A stretch of DNA of 64,000 bases from Sphaerisporangium siamense (GCF_014205275.1 NZ_JACHND010000001.1:3100001-3164000), one strand, 5' to 3'; shown: positions 27,100-37,517, numbered from the stretch's first letter. Notes: generated by a model not told the origin, from the letters alone. A program made the numbers and translations.

Positions 27100-27693
27100 A
27101 TGCCGGATCCGGAAACCGTCACCGCCGCGATCGCCAGCAACGTCCGCGCCCAGCGCGCCCACCGCGGCCTGACGCTGGACGCCCTGGCGGCCCGCTCGGG
27201 CGTGAGCCGTGGCATGCTCGTGCAGATCGAGCAGTGCCGCACCAACCCCAGCGTCTCCACTCTCACGCGCATCGCCGACGCCCTCGGGGTGACGGTCGCC
27301 CGCCTGGTGGAGGTCTCCGACACCCCGGTGGTCCGGGTCGTGCACGCCACCGACGTCGCCACTCTGTGGCGCAGCGACAAGGGCGGCTCCGCGCGGCTTC
27401 TCGTCGGCTCCGACGCCCCCGCGATCCTGGAACTGTGGGACTGGACGCTCGGGCCGGGGGAGCACCACGACGGCGACGCCCACCCCGCGGGCACCCGCGA
27501 GATGCTCACGGTCCTGGAGGGCGAGCTGACCCTGACGGTATACGGCGGCGCCCACGTCGTCGGGCGGGACGAGGCCGTCCTGTTCAGCGCCGACCGGCCG
27601 CACCGCTACGCCAACGAGACCGCGGGCACGCTGCGGTTCATCATGGTCGTCACCGAGCCCCGCCAGGCCCCCGACCACGTGCCCGGCGAGTAG
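27100..27693 (+). CDS. XRE-family regulator with C-terminal cupin domain
   Basis: In this 197-residue protein the N-terminal helix-turn-helix (about residues 10-68, LDALAARSGVSRGMLVQIE) binds DNA. The C-terminal cupin (about 105-190, with HHDGDAHPAGTREMLTVLEGE and the second motif ADRPHRYANE) likely binds a small ligand through metal-coordinating His/Glu. This class often represses a neighbouring transporter or amine-metabolism gene. It is transcribed away from the EamA exporter. The ATG appears to be leaderless. Confidence 0.92.
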   Translation: MPDPETVTAAIASNVRAQRAHRGLTLDALAARSGVSRGMLVQIEQCRTNPSVSTLTRIADALGVTVARLVEVSDTPVVRVVHATDVATLWRSDKGGSARLLVGSDAPAILELWDWTLGPGEHHDGDAHPAGTREMLTVLEGELTLTVYGGAHVVGRDEAVLFSADRPHRYANETAGTLRFIMVVTEPRQAPDHVPGE

Positions 27694-27788
27694 AGCCCTC
27701 CGCCCGTCCCCGTGCCGCGACCTTACGGACACATCACGTCTCGCTCACAACGGTGCGAGGGCATGTCCGATACGGGTACATCATCGGT

Positions 27789-27875
27789 GTGCAGGAGCTG
27801 AAGACTCATCCCCTCGGCCGGCTCCGCGGCCGCGCCCCGGTCCCGCCGATGGTCGCCCGGGGGGTGGACGGGTGA
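27789..27875 (+). CDS. Possible 28-residue upstream small ORF
   Basis: A GTG-started frame of 28 codons (beginning MQELKTHPLGRL) ends in a GTGA overlap with the start of the next gene. That would be a typical coupling arrangement. No ribosome binding site is visible and the peptide has no recognisable family. A partial stem (CGGACA...TGTCCG, 27726-27770) lies just upstream. Low confidence. Confidence 0.3.
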   Translation: MQELKTHPLGRLRGRAPVPPMVARGVDG

Positions 27876-28177
27876 CCGACCCTTGCGCGGCCATGGCCAA
27901 GCTGCGTGTCGAGCTCGCGGGGCTCGGCGTCGACGACGCGTACGCCGTGTGCGAGGAAGCCATGCTTTCTGTCTGGATTGGGCTGGTCGTCACGTACCGT
28001 GATGGCTTTTACCGTTGGCAGGAGGGTGTGGTGAAACGTCGCCATCTGGGTACGGATCCGGGTGGATGCGCCATTCGGGTGGCGCGTCGTTACGCGGAGT
28101 TGCGGGCCGACGTTCCTTCCTGGTGGGAGGAGCTCGCCAAGACTTTGCGGGGGGAAACGGCAGAAAAGTACCCGTAA
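27872..28177 (+). CDS. Small hypothetical protein
   Basis: This is a 101-residue soluble protein with two mostly helical halves. It contains VDDAYAVCEEAMLSVWIGLVV early and a basic C-terminal part with VVKRRHLGTDPGGCAIRVARRY and SWWEELAK. I do not recognise a family. Codon usage and the GTG start overlapping an upstream short ORF support it being real. It lies 29 bases before the deacetylase gene on the same strand and may be cotranscribed with it. Confidence 0.55.
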   Translation: MTDPCAAMAKLRVELAGLGVDDAYAVCEEAMLSVWIGLVVTYRDGFYRWQEGVVKRRHLGTDPGGCAIRVARRYAELRADVPSWWEELAKTLRGETAEKYP

Positions 28178-28206
28178 CCCCTGCCGCTGTCCGGGGGGAG
28201 CTTACG

Positions 28207-29100
28207 GTGGCTGGATTTCGCGCGGGGATACTGTGGCCGCTCCTTCCGCTCTCGCTCTCCCTCACGACGCTGCTCGTCCTGTCAGGCTGCGGCGAGGTGG
28301 CCGCCCCGATCCGGAGGAACCAGAGAGATGACGTCGCCCCCGTCCGCACCTCGCCCCCGGTCCGCCCGGCGGCGGACCCGGCCCTGCTGGCCTTCCGCGT
28401 GATCGCCCAGCAGCCCGGCTGGCCCGGCTCCCGGCCCGTCGTCGCGCCGCGCCGCCGCTCCATCCCCTGCGAGCGGGTCAAGTGCGTGGCGCTGACCTTC
28501 GACGACGGCCCCTTCGACTACACCGGCAGGCTGCTGGACATGCTCGCCGAGCACCACGCCAAGGCCACGTTCTTCGTGGTCGGCCAGATGGTGAACCCCT
28601 TCACCCAGGTCCAGCTGCGCCGCATGGTCTCCGAGGGGCACGAGCTCGGCAACCACTCCTGGGACCATCCGTCGCTGCCGTCGCTGTCCTCCGAGGCCCT
28701 GCTCACCCAGCTCGAACGCACCCAGGCCGCGGTCAGGAACGCCACCGGCGTGACCATGCGGCTCATGCGCCCCCCGTACGGGGCCACCGACGGCAAGGTC
28801 GCCGACGCCACCCGGCGCGCCGATCTCGCCCAGATCCTCTGGGACGTCGACACCCTCGACTGGCGCGACAAGGACAGCGGGGTCATCGCGCGGCGCGCCG
28901 CGGACGCCAAACCCGGCTCGGTGGTGCTCATGCACGACATCCACAAGACCACGGTCGAGGCCGTGCCGAACCTGCTGCGCGACCTCGCGGCCAAGGGCTA
29001 CACGTTCGTGACGGTCTCGGAGCTGTACGGCGACAAGAAGCTCGCCGCGGGCGGGAAGTACGCGGGCGAGGCCGCCGAGCAGGAGAAGAAGCGCCCCTGA
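28207..29100 (+). CDS. Polysaccharide deacetylase (NodB homology) lipoprotein
   Basis: This 297-residue exported protein starts at GTG 28207, which follows a GGGGGGAG site. The N-terminus is a lipoprotein signal with lipobox VLSGC (Cys28). The NodB domain has motif 1 TFDDGP (97-102), motif 2 HSWDH (150-154, metal-binding histidines), motif 3 RPPYG, motif 4 DTLDWRD and motif 5 LMHDIH. It should remove N-acetyl groups from cell-wall or environmental polysaccharide (peptidoglycan or chitin-type) outside the cell. The polymer is not determined by sequence. It converges with typA across a short GC hairpin (29108-29122). Confidence 0.93.
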   Translation: MAGFRAGILWPLLPLSLSLTTLLVLSGCGEVAAPIRRNQRDDVAPVRTSPPVRPAADPALLAFRVIAQQPGWPGSRPVVAPRRRSIPCERVKCVALTFDDGPFDYTGRLLDMLAEHHAKATFFVVGQMVNPFTQVQLRRMVSEGHELGNHSWDHPSLPSLSSEALLTQLERTQAAVRNATGVTMRLMRPPYGATDGKVADATRRADLAQILWDVDTLDWRDKDSGVIARRAADAKPGSVVLMHDIHKTTVEAVPNLLRDLAAKGYTFVTVSELYGDKKLAAGGKYAGEAAEQEKKRP

Positions 29101-29122
29101 CGCCGGCCCCGCCGCAGGCGGG

Positions 29123-30973
<1,851 letters not shown>

Positions 30974-31030
30974 GATGGAGTCTCGCTCTGGTTCGTGGGG
31001 GCCGGCCGCGGACATCGCGGCCCCCACCAT

Positions 31031-31466
31031 TTTAGGCGATCGCCCTTACCGCCACGCGCGCCTCCGTGCAAACGCGGACAATTCCCACAGATTTCACCAA
31101 GTCCGGATCTCGCCGATGAGCAGGCCGAATGCCGGTATCCGGACACCCGGGAAGGCCGTGCGCGGAGTCAAGGAACCCGGCACGCTGGACTAACCCCTCC
31201 CGCCTCGGGAAGACAGCCAGCATGGTGGACGAAGGACTGACGCGATTCGCCGCCACCGAACGGGTAGTGCAGCCGCTGATCCCGTTCGCGTGCAGGCGGC
31301 CCCTCGGACAACGCTGCCGTCTCGCCCTATGGGCGCTGGTGGTGGCCGCTTTCGCGGCCGGGTTCGTCATGCCGATCTCGGCGAAGGCGGACCAGGAGAC
31401 GGCCACACGACCCCTCGCGGGACGGTCGGCCGTCTGCGCCGGGCATGACGCGCATAAGCTCTTGGC
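31031..31466. other. Spacer between typA and the hydrolase gene; weak small membrane ORF
   Basis: A plus-strand frame from ATG 31222 to 31500 would encode about 92 residues with one hydrophobic helix (LALWALVVAAFAAGFVM). It would overlap the hydrolase start by 34 bases. Its Pro/Arg-rich tail and lack of a ribosome binding site make it doubtful. A TAAGCT -10 element (31455-31460) six bases before the hydrolase ATG suggests a leaderless hydrolase mRNA. Confidence 0.3.
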
Positions 31467-32291
31467 ATGCCCCTCGCCGCGACCTTCCCCGCGACCCTGA
31501 TGACCAAGGACGGTGTGCGGATCGACGCGGCGCACACCCCCTCACGCGGCGACGCCGGCCTCGGCATCGTCCTCGCGCACGGCTTCACCGGCTCCTGGCG
31601 CGACGCGACGACCCGGCGCATCGCCCACGTGCTGAGCGGCTACGGCGGCGTCGTCGCCTTCGACTTCCGGGGGCACGGCAGGTCGGGCGGCCTGACCACG
31701 GTCGGCGACGCCGAGGTCCTGGACATCGCCGCCGCCGTCGGCCACGCCCGCTCCATCGGCTACGGCCGGGTCGCGACCCTCGGCTTCTCCATGGGCGCCG
31801 CCGTGGCCGTCCGCCACGCCGCCCTGCACGGCGGGACCGACGGCGTCGTCGCGGTGAGCGGCCCCGCCCGCTGGTACTACCGGGGCACGCGGCCCATGCG
31901 CCAGGTCCACTGGGCCATCGAGAAGGCCCCGGGACGTCTGGCCGCCCGGCTCGTCAAACGCACCCGCATCCGCTCCATCCCCTGGGACCCCGTGCCGCTC
32001 GCCCCGCACGAGGCCGCCGCGCGCGTCTCCCCGGTCCCGTTCCTGATCGTCCACGGCGACGCCGACACCTTCTTCCCCCTGGAGCACGCCCACCAGCTCT
32101 ACGAGGCCGCCCGCGAGCCCAAGGAACTGTGGATCGAGCCCGGGTACGGCCACGCCGAGTCCTCGGCGACACCCGACCTGATCCGGCGCATCGGCCGCTG
32201 GATCTCCCATCTGCCCCGCCTCACGGACCGTCCCCCGTCCCTGGACCGCCGCGACGTTCCCGACGCGGCCGAGCGGACGGTGCCCGAGTGA
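31467..32291 (+). CDS. Alpha/beta-hydrolase family protein
   Basis: This is a 274-residue serine hydrolase. The oxyanion loop is AHGFTGSW. FDFRGHGRS precedes the nucleophile elbow GFSMG (Ser108). The acid is in HGDADTFF and the catalytic histidine in GYGHAE. It resembles esterase/lysophospholipase-like members; the substrate is unknown. Its stop overlaps the ackA start (GTGA), so the two genes are translationally coupled. Confidence 0.88.
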   Translation: MPLAATFPATLMTKDGVRIDAAHTPSRGDAGLGIVLAHGFTGSWRDATTRRIAHVLSGYGGVVAFDFRGHGRSGGLTTVGDAEVLDIAAAVGHARSIGYGRVATLGFSMGAAVAVRHAALHGGTDGVVAVSGPARWYYRGTRPMRQVHWAIEKAPGRLAARLVKRTRIRSIPWDPVPLAPHEAAARVSPVPFLIVHGDADTFFPLEHAHQLYEAAREPKELWIEPGYGHAESSATPDLIRRIGRWISHLPRLTDRPPSLDRRDVPDAAERTVPE

Positions 32292-33418
32292 TCCTCGTAC
32301 TCAACTCCGGGTCGTCGTCGGTGAAATACCAGCTCATCGACCTCGACGGCCCTGCGCGCGTCGTCGTCGGAGGCAAGGTCGAGCGCATCGGCGAGCACGG
32401 CTCCCCCGTCCCCGACCACGAGGCCGCGCTGCGGATCGTGGCCCACGAGGTCTCCCTGGACTCGCCCGAGCTCACCGCGATCGGCCACCGCGTCGTCCAC
32501 GGCGGCCCCCTGTTCACCGGCCCCGTGCTCATCACCGACGACGTGGTCAAGCACATCGCGGAGGCCATCCCGCTCGCCCCCCTCCACAACCCGGCCAACC
32601 TCGCCGGCATCGAGATCACGCGCAGGCTCAGGCCCGACCTCCCGCAGGTCGCCGTCTTCGACACCGCCTTCCACAGCACGATCCCGCCCGCCGCCCGCAC
32701 CTACGCCATCGACCGTGAGATCGCCGAGCGCGACGGCGTGCGCAGGTACGGCTTCCACGGCACCTCCACGGCCTACGTCTCCCGCCTGGCCGCCGAACTC
32801 GTCGGCCGCCCCGGCACCGCCAACGCGATCGTGCTGCACCTCGGCAACGGGGCCAGCGCCTCGGCCGTCTCCGCCGGGCGGTGCGTGGACACCTCCATGG
32901 GCATGACCCCGCTGGAAGGTCTCGTCATGGGCACCCGCTCCGGCGACATCGACCCGGCCGTCATCTTCGTGCTGATCCGGTCGGGCATGTCCCCCGACGA
33001 GGTCGAGGCCATGCTGTACCGGAACAGCGGCCTGCAAGGGCTGTGCGGCGACAACGACATGCGGACGGTCATCGCCCGCGTCGAGGCCGGGGACCCCGAC
33101 GCCGTCCTCGCCTACGACGTCTACTGCCACCGCCTGCGCAAGTACATCGGCGCCTACTGCGCCGTCCTCGGCCGGGTCGACGTGATCGCCTTCACCGGCG
33201 GCGTGGGAGAAAATTCCCCGCTGGTCAGACAGAACGTCCTGTCCGGCCTCCAGCCCCTCGGCATCCGCCTCGACCCCGTGCGCAACACCTTCGCCTCCGG
33301 CAGCCGCCTGATCTCCGCCGCCGACTCCGCCGTCGCGGTGGCCGTCATCCCCACCGACGAGGAACTCGAGATCGCCCTCGAAACTTCCGCCGTAGTGGCG
33401 CGAACCAAACCCCAATAA
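32288..33418 (+). CDS. ackA: Acetate kinase
   Basis: AckA interconverts acetyl-phosphate plus ADP with acetate plus ATP. The 376-residue ASKHA-fold protein has LVLNSGSSSVKY at the N-terminus, GHRVVHGG, the FDTAFHSTIP active-site strand, HLGNGASASAV and the signature TGGVGENSP. In most actinobacteria pta precedes ackA. Here the partner is an alpha/beta hydrolase and no phosphotransacetylase is present in the window. The start is GTG 32288, inside the hydrolase stop. Confidence 0.95.
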   Translation: MILVLNSGSSSVKYQLIDLDGPARVVVGGKVERIGEHGSPVPDHEAALRIVAHEVSLDSPELTAIGHRVVHGGPLFTGPVLITDDVVKHIAEAIPLAPLHNPANLAGIEITRRLRPDLPQVAVFDTAFHSTIPPAARTYAIDREIAERDGVRRYGFHGTSTAYVSRLAAELVGRPGTANAIVLHLGNGASASAVSAGRCVDTSMGMTPLEGLVMGTRSGDIDPAVIFVLIRSGMSPDEVEAMLYRNSGLQGLCGDNDMRTVIARVEAGDPDAVLAYDVYCHRLRKYIGAYCAVLGRVDVIAFTGGVGENSPLVRQNVLSGLQPLGIRLDPVRNTFASGSRLISAADSAVAVAVIPTDEELEIALETSAVVARTKPQ

Positions 33419-33632
33419 ATGTCGTCTACCTCCGCGAGGAGGTACGAGGTCCAGGACGAGGACTCCCCGTTGAGGGCCCCCTCGTCCGCGGGGGCGATCT
33501 CGCCTCCCACCCCCGCGGGCCATCGCCCAGCGGCGCCCAGCGCCCTGGGCGAGGCTCCGCCCGCCCACTAGCGGTGTCTCGATCGGCGGTGCTCGGGTCG
33601 TCGAGGCCGCGCGCGGCCGCGGTGTCTTCGCG

Positions 33633-33650
33633 ATGTGACGCGGGTCATAT
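33633..33650. promoter_or_regulatory. Imperfect palindrome ATGTGAC-N4-GTCATAT
   Basis: Seven-base arms with one mismatch lie nine bases upstream of the predicted ECF41 promoter. It could be an operator for an additional regulator. The surrounding spacer (33419-33738) contains no gene; a weak TACCTCC/GGAGGTA hairpin (33427-33444) follows ackA. Confidence 0.4.
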
Positions 33651-33658
33651 CGGTGCCA

Positions 33659-33686
33659 TGTCACGAACGGAAGGACAGCTTGCGTC
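33659..33686 (+). promoter_or_regulatory. Predicted ECF41-type promoter TGTCACG-N17-CGTC
   Basis: The sequence closely matches the published ECF41 consensus TGTCACA-N16-CGTC, with one base change and one extra spacer base. It reads toward the oxidoreductase-sigma operon, which would make the sigma factor autoregulatory, as is known for this group. Confidence 0.65.
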
Positions 33687-33738
33687 TGGTGGTCGTCCGC
33701 ATGGCGGGGACGACAGACACCAAGGAGATGGCAGAGCG

Positions 33739-34932
33739 ATGAACGTGACAGCGGCGCGGCGGCACGAGGTTCTGGTCCTGGGCGCCGGCTACGCCGGGCT
33801 CTCCGCCGCGATCCAGCTCGCGGCGCGCACCAGGAAGCGTGGGGGCGTGCGGGTGACGCTGGTCAACCCCTACGACACTTTCACCGAGCGGCTCCGGCTG
33901 CACATGACCGCCACCGGCCAGGAGACGGCCGAGATGAACATCCCGGAGCTGCTGGACGGCACCGGTGCCGCCTTCGTCCGCGGCTGGGTCACCGCCCTGG
34001 ACGCCGAGGCGAAGACCGTCCGGATCGACGACCACCGGGTCCTGCGCTATGACTCCCTGGTCTACGGCCTGGGAAGCATCGCGGACACCGGCGCCGTCCC
34101 CGGCGTGGACGACCACGCCTACACCCTCGACGGCCCGGAGGACGCCGCCCTCCTCGCCGACCGGCTGACCCGGCTCGACGGCGGGACCGTCGTGGTCGGA
34201 GGCAGCGGCCTCACCGGCGTCGAGGCCGCCGCCGAAATCGCCGAGCGGCACCCGGAGCTTGAGGTGGTCCTGCTGGGCCGGGGTGAGCCGGGCGCGAGCA
34301 TGCACCCGAAGGCCAAGGCATATCTGGACGCGGCGCTCGCCCGGCTCGGCGTGCGCGTGCGCGGCGGCGTCGAGGTGATCAAGGTGCTGCCGGACGGCGT
34401 CGAGCTCGCGGACGGCTCCAGCGTCCCGGCGGCCGCGGTGCTGTGGACCAGCGGCACCCGTGTCTCGCCGCTGGCCGCCGCCGCGGGCCTGACCGTCGAC
34501 GAGCGCGGCCGGGTGGTCACGGACAGCGCGCTCCGCTCGGTCTCCCATCCGGACGTCTACGCCGTGGGTGACGCGGCGGCGATCCGTCAGGGCTACGGCG
34601 TGATGCACGGGACCTGCCAGGGCGGCATGCCCACCGGCGTGCACGCGGCCCTTTCGATCCTGCGGGTCCTGGCCGGCAAAGAACCCAAGCCGTTCCGCTT
34701 CGGCTACTATCACACACCCGTCAGCCTGGGCCGGAACGACGCCGTCGTGCAGTTCACCCACCCGGACGACAGCCCGCGCCGGATCGTCCTGACCGGGAAG
34801 CGGGCCGCGAAGTACAAGGAGACGGTCACCGCCGCGCCGTGGCCGACCTTCGCCCGCATGAAGAAGATGCCCGCCTCGGGCTCGTTCTGGCCGCACGGCG
34901 GCCGCTACACCCGCATTCGGAGCGCCAAGTGA
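33739..34932 (+). CDS. NAD(P)/FAD-dependent oxidoreductase (NDH-2-like)
   Basis: This 397-residue two-dinucleotide-binding-domain flavoprotein has the FAD motif VLGAGYAGLSAAIQLA (about residues 13-28), a second Rossmann motif VVVGGSGLTGVEAAAEIA, and the ATG-like VYAVGDAAAIRQGYGV. It resembles type II NADH dehydrogenases and ferredoxin-reductase-like proteins and has no clear membrane helix. GGAGATGGCAGAGCG precedes the ATG. Its stop overlaps the ECF41 sigma gene (GTGA). Oxidoreductases of this kind are one of the usual partner genes of ECF41 sigma factors, so it is probably both cotranscribed with and controlled by the sigma factor. Confidence 0.9.
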   Translation: MNVTAARRHEVLVLGAGYAGLSAAIQLAARTRKRGGVRVTLVNPYDTFTERLRLHMTATGQETAEMNIPELLDGTGAAFVRGWVTALDAEAKTVRIDDHRVLRYDSLVYGLGSIADTGAVPGVDDHAYTLDGPEDAALLADRLTRLDGGTVVVGGSGLTGVEAAAEIAERHPELEVVLLGRGEPGASMHPKAKAYLDAALARLGVRVRGGVEVIKVLPDGVELADGSSVPAAAVLWTSGTRVSPLAAAAGLTVDERGRVVTDSALRSVSHPDVYAVGDAAAIRQGYGVMHGTCQGGMPTGVHAALSILRVLAGKEPKPFRFGYYHTPVSLGRNDAVVQFTHPDDSPRRIVLTGKRAAKYKETVTAAPWPTFARMKKMPASGSFWPHGGRYTRIRSAK

Positions 34933-35846
34933 CCCAGCCGCAGCAGGACGGCCCCGACCAGCTCGCCTTCCAGCAGTACCGCACCCTGCTCTTCTCCGTC
35001 GCCTACCGCGTCCTCGGCACCGCCGCCGACGCCGAGGACGTGGTCCAGGACGCCTGGCTCAAGTGGTCGGCGGCCGATCGTTCCCAGGTCGCCGACCCGA
35101 AGGCCTACCTGACCCGGATCATCTCCAACCTGGCGATGGAACGGCTTCGTTCGACCCGCCACCGGCGCGAGACCTACGTCGGGCCATGGCTCCCCGAGCC
35201 GATCCTCACCGGCCCGGACGCCGCCGACGGCGTCGCCACCGCGGATTCGGTCTCCATGGCCCTGCTGGTCGTGCTGGAGACGCTGAGCCCCCTGGAGCGC
35301 GCGGTCTTCGTGCTGAAGGAGGTCTTCGCCTTCAGCCACGCGGAGATCGCGGAGGCGGTGGAACGCTCGGAGACGGCGGTCCGGCAGGCCGCGCACCGCG
35401 CCCGCGAGCACGTCCAGGCCCGCCGCCCCCGTTTCACCGCGGACCGCGCCCGCCAACGCGACGTCACCGAGCGCTTCTTCGCGGCGACGGCGGGCGGTGA
35501 CATCAACACCCTCATGGAGTTGCTCTCCCCGGACGTGACGCTGTGGACGGACGGCGGCGGCAAGGTCCGCCAGGCCCTCAAGCCGGTCGTCGGCCTGGAG
35601 ACCGTGGCCCGCTGGTTCGCCGCCCTGGGCACCATGACCTACCAGGGCATCGAGCCCGGCCAGATGCGGGCAGAGCTCACCTGGATCAACGGCGGCCCCG
35701 GCGTGGTCTTCCACGGCCCGGACCGCGTGGTAGCCACCCTGACCTTCGACTTCGACCCGGAAAGCCGAATCTCCACCATCCACAACGTCGCCAACCCCGA
35801 CAAGCTCCACGCCATCACCAACGGCACCCGGCACGAACTCATGTGA
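34929..35846 (+). CDS. ECF41-group RNA polymerase sigma factor with SnoaL-like C-terminal domain (SigJ-like)
   Basis: In this 305-residue protein, sigma regions 2 and 4 (about residues 12-165) carry DAEDVVQDAWLKW, the linker motif WLPEP (87-91) and FSHAEIAEAVERSETAVRQAAHRAR. A SnoaL/NTF2-like domain (about 180-300) follows and ends with NPDKL (289-293). WLPEP and NPDKL are hallmarks of ECF41, in which the C-terminal domain replaces a separate anti-sigma factor. The GTG start overlaps the oxidoreductase stop. The inducing signal is unknown. Confidence 0.94.
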   Translation: MTQPQQDGPDQLAFQQYRTLLFSVAYRVLGTAADAEDVVQDAWLKWSAADRSQVADPKAYLTRIISNLAMERLRSTRHRRETYVGPWLPEPILTGPDAADGVATADSVSMALLVVLETLSPLERAVFVLKEVFAFSHAEIAEAVERSETAVRQAAHRAREHVQARRPRFTADRARQRDVTERFFAATAGGDINTLMELLSPDVTLWTDGGGKVRQALKPVVGLETVARWFAALGTMTYQGIEPGQMRAELTWINGGPGVVFHGPDRVVATLTFDFDPESRISTIHNVANPDKLHAITNGTRHELM

Positions 35847-36065
35847 ACCGCCTGATCGCGCCGAGCGGCACCGCTGGAAAAGGTCCTCGCCTCCGGCTCG
35901 GGCTGTTCTTCCCAGGGGGGCTCCCGCCCCCTTCGACCCCCAGCGTGCGGGCCGTAATGGACGACGGAGCACAGGCCTCTCCGTGCGGGGCCGCCTGTCT
36001 GATACCCGTGCACGCACGACCCCCGCGCCGTAGCCTGAATGTCCAGGTCTCAGGAGGTCAGGGCG

Positions 36066-37271
36066 ATGAGCAATGACGTAACCATCGGGGCCCGGCTACG
36101 GACGCTACGCCGCTGGCGGGGCATGACCCTCGCGCAGCTCGCCGGGCAGGTCGGACTTTCCCCGTCGTTCCTGAGCATGGCCGAGCGCGGAGAGAGACTT
36201 CTTGACCGGCGGTCGCACATCTCCGCGCTGGCCGCGGCGCTCAACGTGTCGGAGATCGAGCTCACAGGGACGCCCCAGATGGGCCGCGACGCCGCTCAGA
36301 CCGCGCCCCGCAGCGCGATCCCTCTCCTTCGTGCCGCGCTGACTGGTAACAGCCTGGACGATCCGGCGGCCGAGACGGGCCGTCCTCTCCCGGTGCTGGA
36401 CGCCTTCCTCTTCGGCGAGCTGGCCGACATGCGCAACTCCGCCGACTACGAACGACGCGCGCGACTGGTCGCCCCGGTCATCGATGAGCTGCACTGGCAC
36501 GCCGCCACAGGGGACGAGCGGTCCCGCCGCCATGCTCTCCGGCTCCTCGTGGAAGCCTGCAACGCGGCGGGTATGACTCTGAAGCACCTTGGGAATCAGG
36601 ACCTCGCCTATGTGGCCGTGGCCAGGGCGAGCGATGCGGCACTGCTCCTGGACGATCCGGTCGCGACCGCGCACTCGGCCTACCTCAGAGTCATGATCAT
36701 GCCGAAACCTCGTGGCTGGGGGCGCCCGTACAGCATCGCGTCGAAGGCGGCGGACGCGCTGGAGGCGCACGTGAGACCGGGGACCGCCGCCGAGCTCTAC
36801 GGCATGCTGCATCTGACCGCGGCGCTGTCCGCGGCGGCCGTGCACCGGCCCGACCTCGCCGACGACCATCTCGCCGAGGCGCGGGACGTTGCCGCGCGCA
36901 CGGGCGAGAGTCCCAGGGCGTTCGCGGCGTTCGGTCCCGCCAACGTCGGTGTATGGAGTCTGGCGGTGGCCATGGAGTACGGGGACTACCAGCGCGCGAT
37001 CGAGATGTCATCCAACGTGATGCCGGACGTCATGCCCAACCGTGAACGTATCGCCACCTTCCACGCGGACAAGGGACGAGCGCTGGCTCACCTGAAACGA
37101 GGTCTCCCCGCCGTCACCGAACTCAAGGCAGCCGAACGGATCGCCCCCCAGCGCGTCCGCAACAGCACCGCCGTACAGGAGACGGTCCAGCACCTCCTCG
37201 GCCAGCAGTTGCCCACGACTTTGACCCGGGAACTCCGCGGGATGGCCGCACGAATGGGTATCCCGCACTGA
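36066..37271 (+). CDS. XRE-family regulator with C-terminal TPR-like helical repeats
   Basis: In this 401-residue protein the N-terminal helix-turn-helix (about residues 6-65, MTLAQLAGQVGLSPSFLSMAE) is followed by roughly 330 residues of alpha-helical, alanine-rich repeats typical of TPR sensor domains. In Gram-positive bacteria such regulators often bind small peptides or sense cell-cell signals; whether this one does is unknown. GGAGGTCAGGGCG lies before the ATG. Directly downstream are a TTCACA-TC-TGTGAA palindrome, a 47-codon ORF and a very strong terminator, an arrangement that would suit regulator plus small effector. Confidence 0.85.
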   Translation: MSNDVTIGARLRTLRRWRGMTLAQLAGQVGLSPSFLSMAERGERLLDRRSHISALAAALNVSEIELTGTPQMGRDAAQTAPRSAIPLLRAALTGNSLDDPAAETGRPLPVLDAFLFGELADMRNSADYERRARLVAPVIDELHWHAATGDERSRRHALRLLVEACNAAGMTLKHLGNQDLAYVAVARASDAALLLDDPVATAHSAYLRVMIMPKPRGWGRPYSIASKAADALEAHVRPGTAAELYGMLHLTAALSAAAVHRPDLADDHLAEARDVAARTGESPRAFAAFGPANVGVWSLAVAMEYGDYQRAIEMSSNVMPDVMPNRERIATFHADKGRALAHLKRGLPAVTELKAAERIAPQRVRNSTAVQETVQHLLGQQLPTTLTRELRGMAARMGIPH

Positions 37272-37285
37272 CCGGATCCGGTCAC

Positions 37286-37299
37286 TTCACATCTGTGAA
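37286..37299. promoter_or_regulatory. Perfect palindrome TTCACA-TC-TGTGAA
   Basis: The palindrome is 15 bases after the XRE-TPR stop and 35 bases before the small ORF at 37334. It is likely an operator. TAACGT at 37321-37326 could act as the -10 element. Confidence 0.55.
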
Positions 37300-37333
37300 T
37301 CCGTGTGGTCACTGAGCGTTTAACGTCGGCTGC

Positions 37334-37477
37334 GTGGACGTGTGTGATCTCGCCGAGCCCGAGCCGCATGAATGGCCGGCGCATCCCGCTGAAACTTCGG
37401 CATGGCCGCCAGGTCGGTCGCCGAAGTCGTCTGTGGTCGTAGCGGAAGGCGTCCTACTTCGGGAGATCACGCTCTAA
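37334..37477 (+). CDS. Candidate 47-residue peptide gene
   Basis: A GTG-started frame encodes a Pro/Glu/Trp-rich peptide beginning MDVCDLAEPEPHEWPAHPAE, with one Cys and two Trp. TAACGT seven bases before the GTG suggests a leaderless transcript, and a 15-bp-stem terminator starts five bases after the stop. The unit (operator, promoter, short ORF, terminator) is compact and self-contained. No family is recognised. It may be a peptide ligand of the upstream XRE-TPR regulator, a RiPP-like precursor, or a non-coding RNA. Confidence 0.4.
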   Translation: MDVCDLAEPEPHEWPAHPAETSAWPPGRSPKSSVVVAEGVLLREITL

Positions 37478-37481
37478 GTAC

Positions 37482-37517
37482 GGGTCGGCCGGAGCGCGGC
37501 ATCGCTCCGGCCGACCC
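37482..37517 (+). terminator. Very strong terminator hairpin
   Basis: A perfect 15-bp stem, GGGTCGGCCGGAGCG and its complement, encloses CGGCAT and is followed by TTGATC. It is one of the most stable hairpins in the window. Confidence 0.9.
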
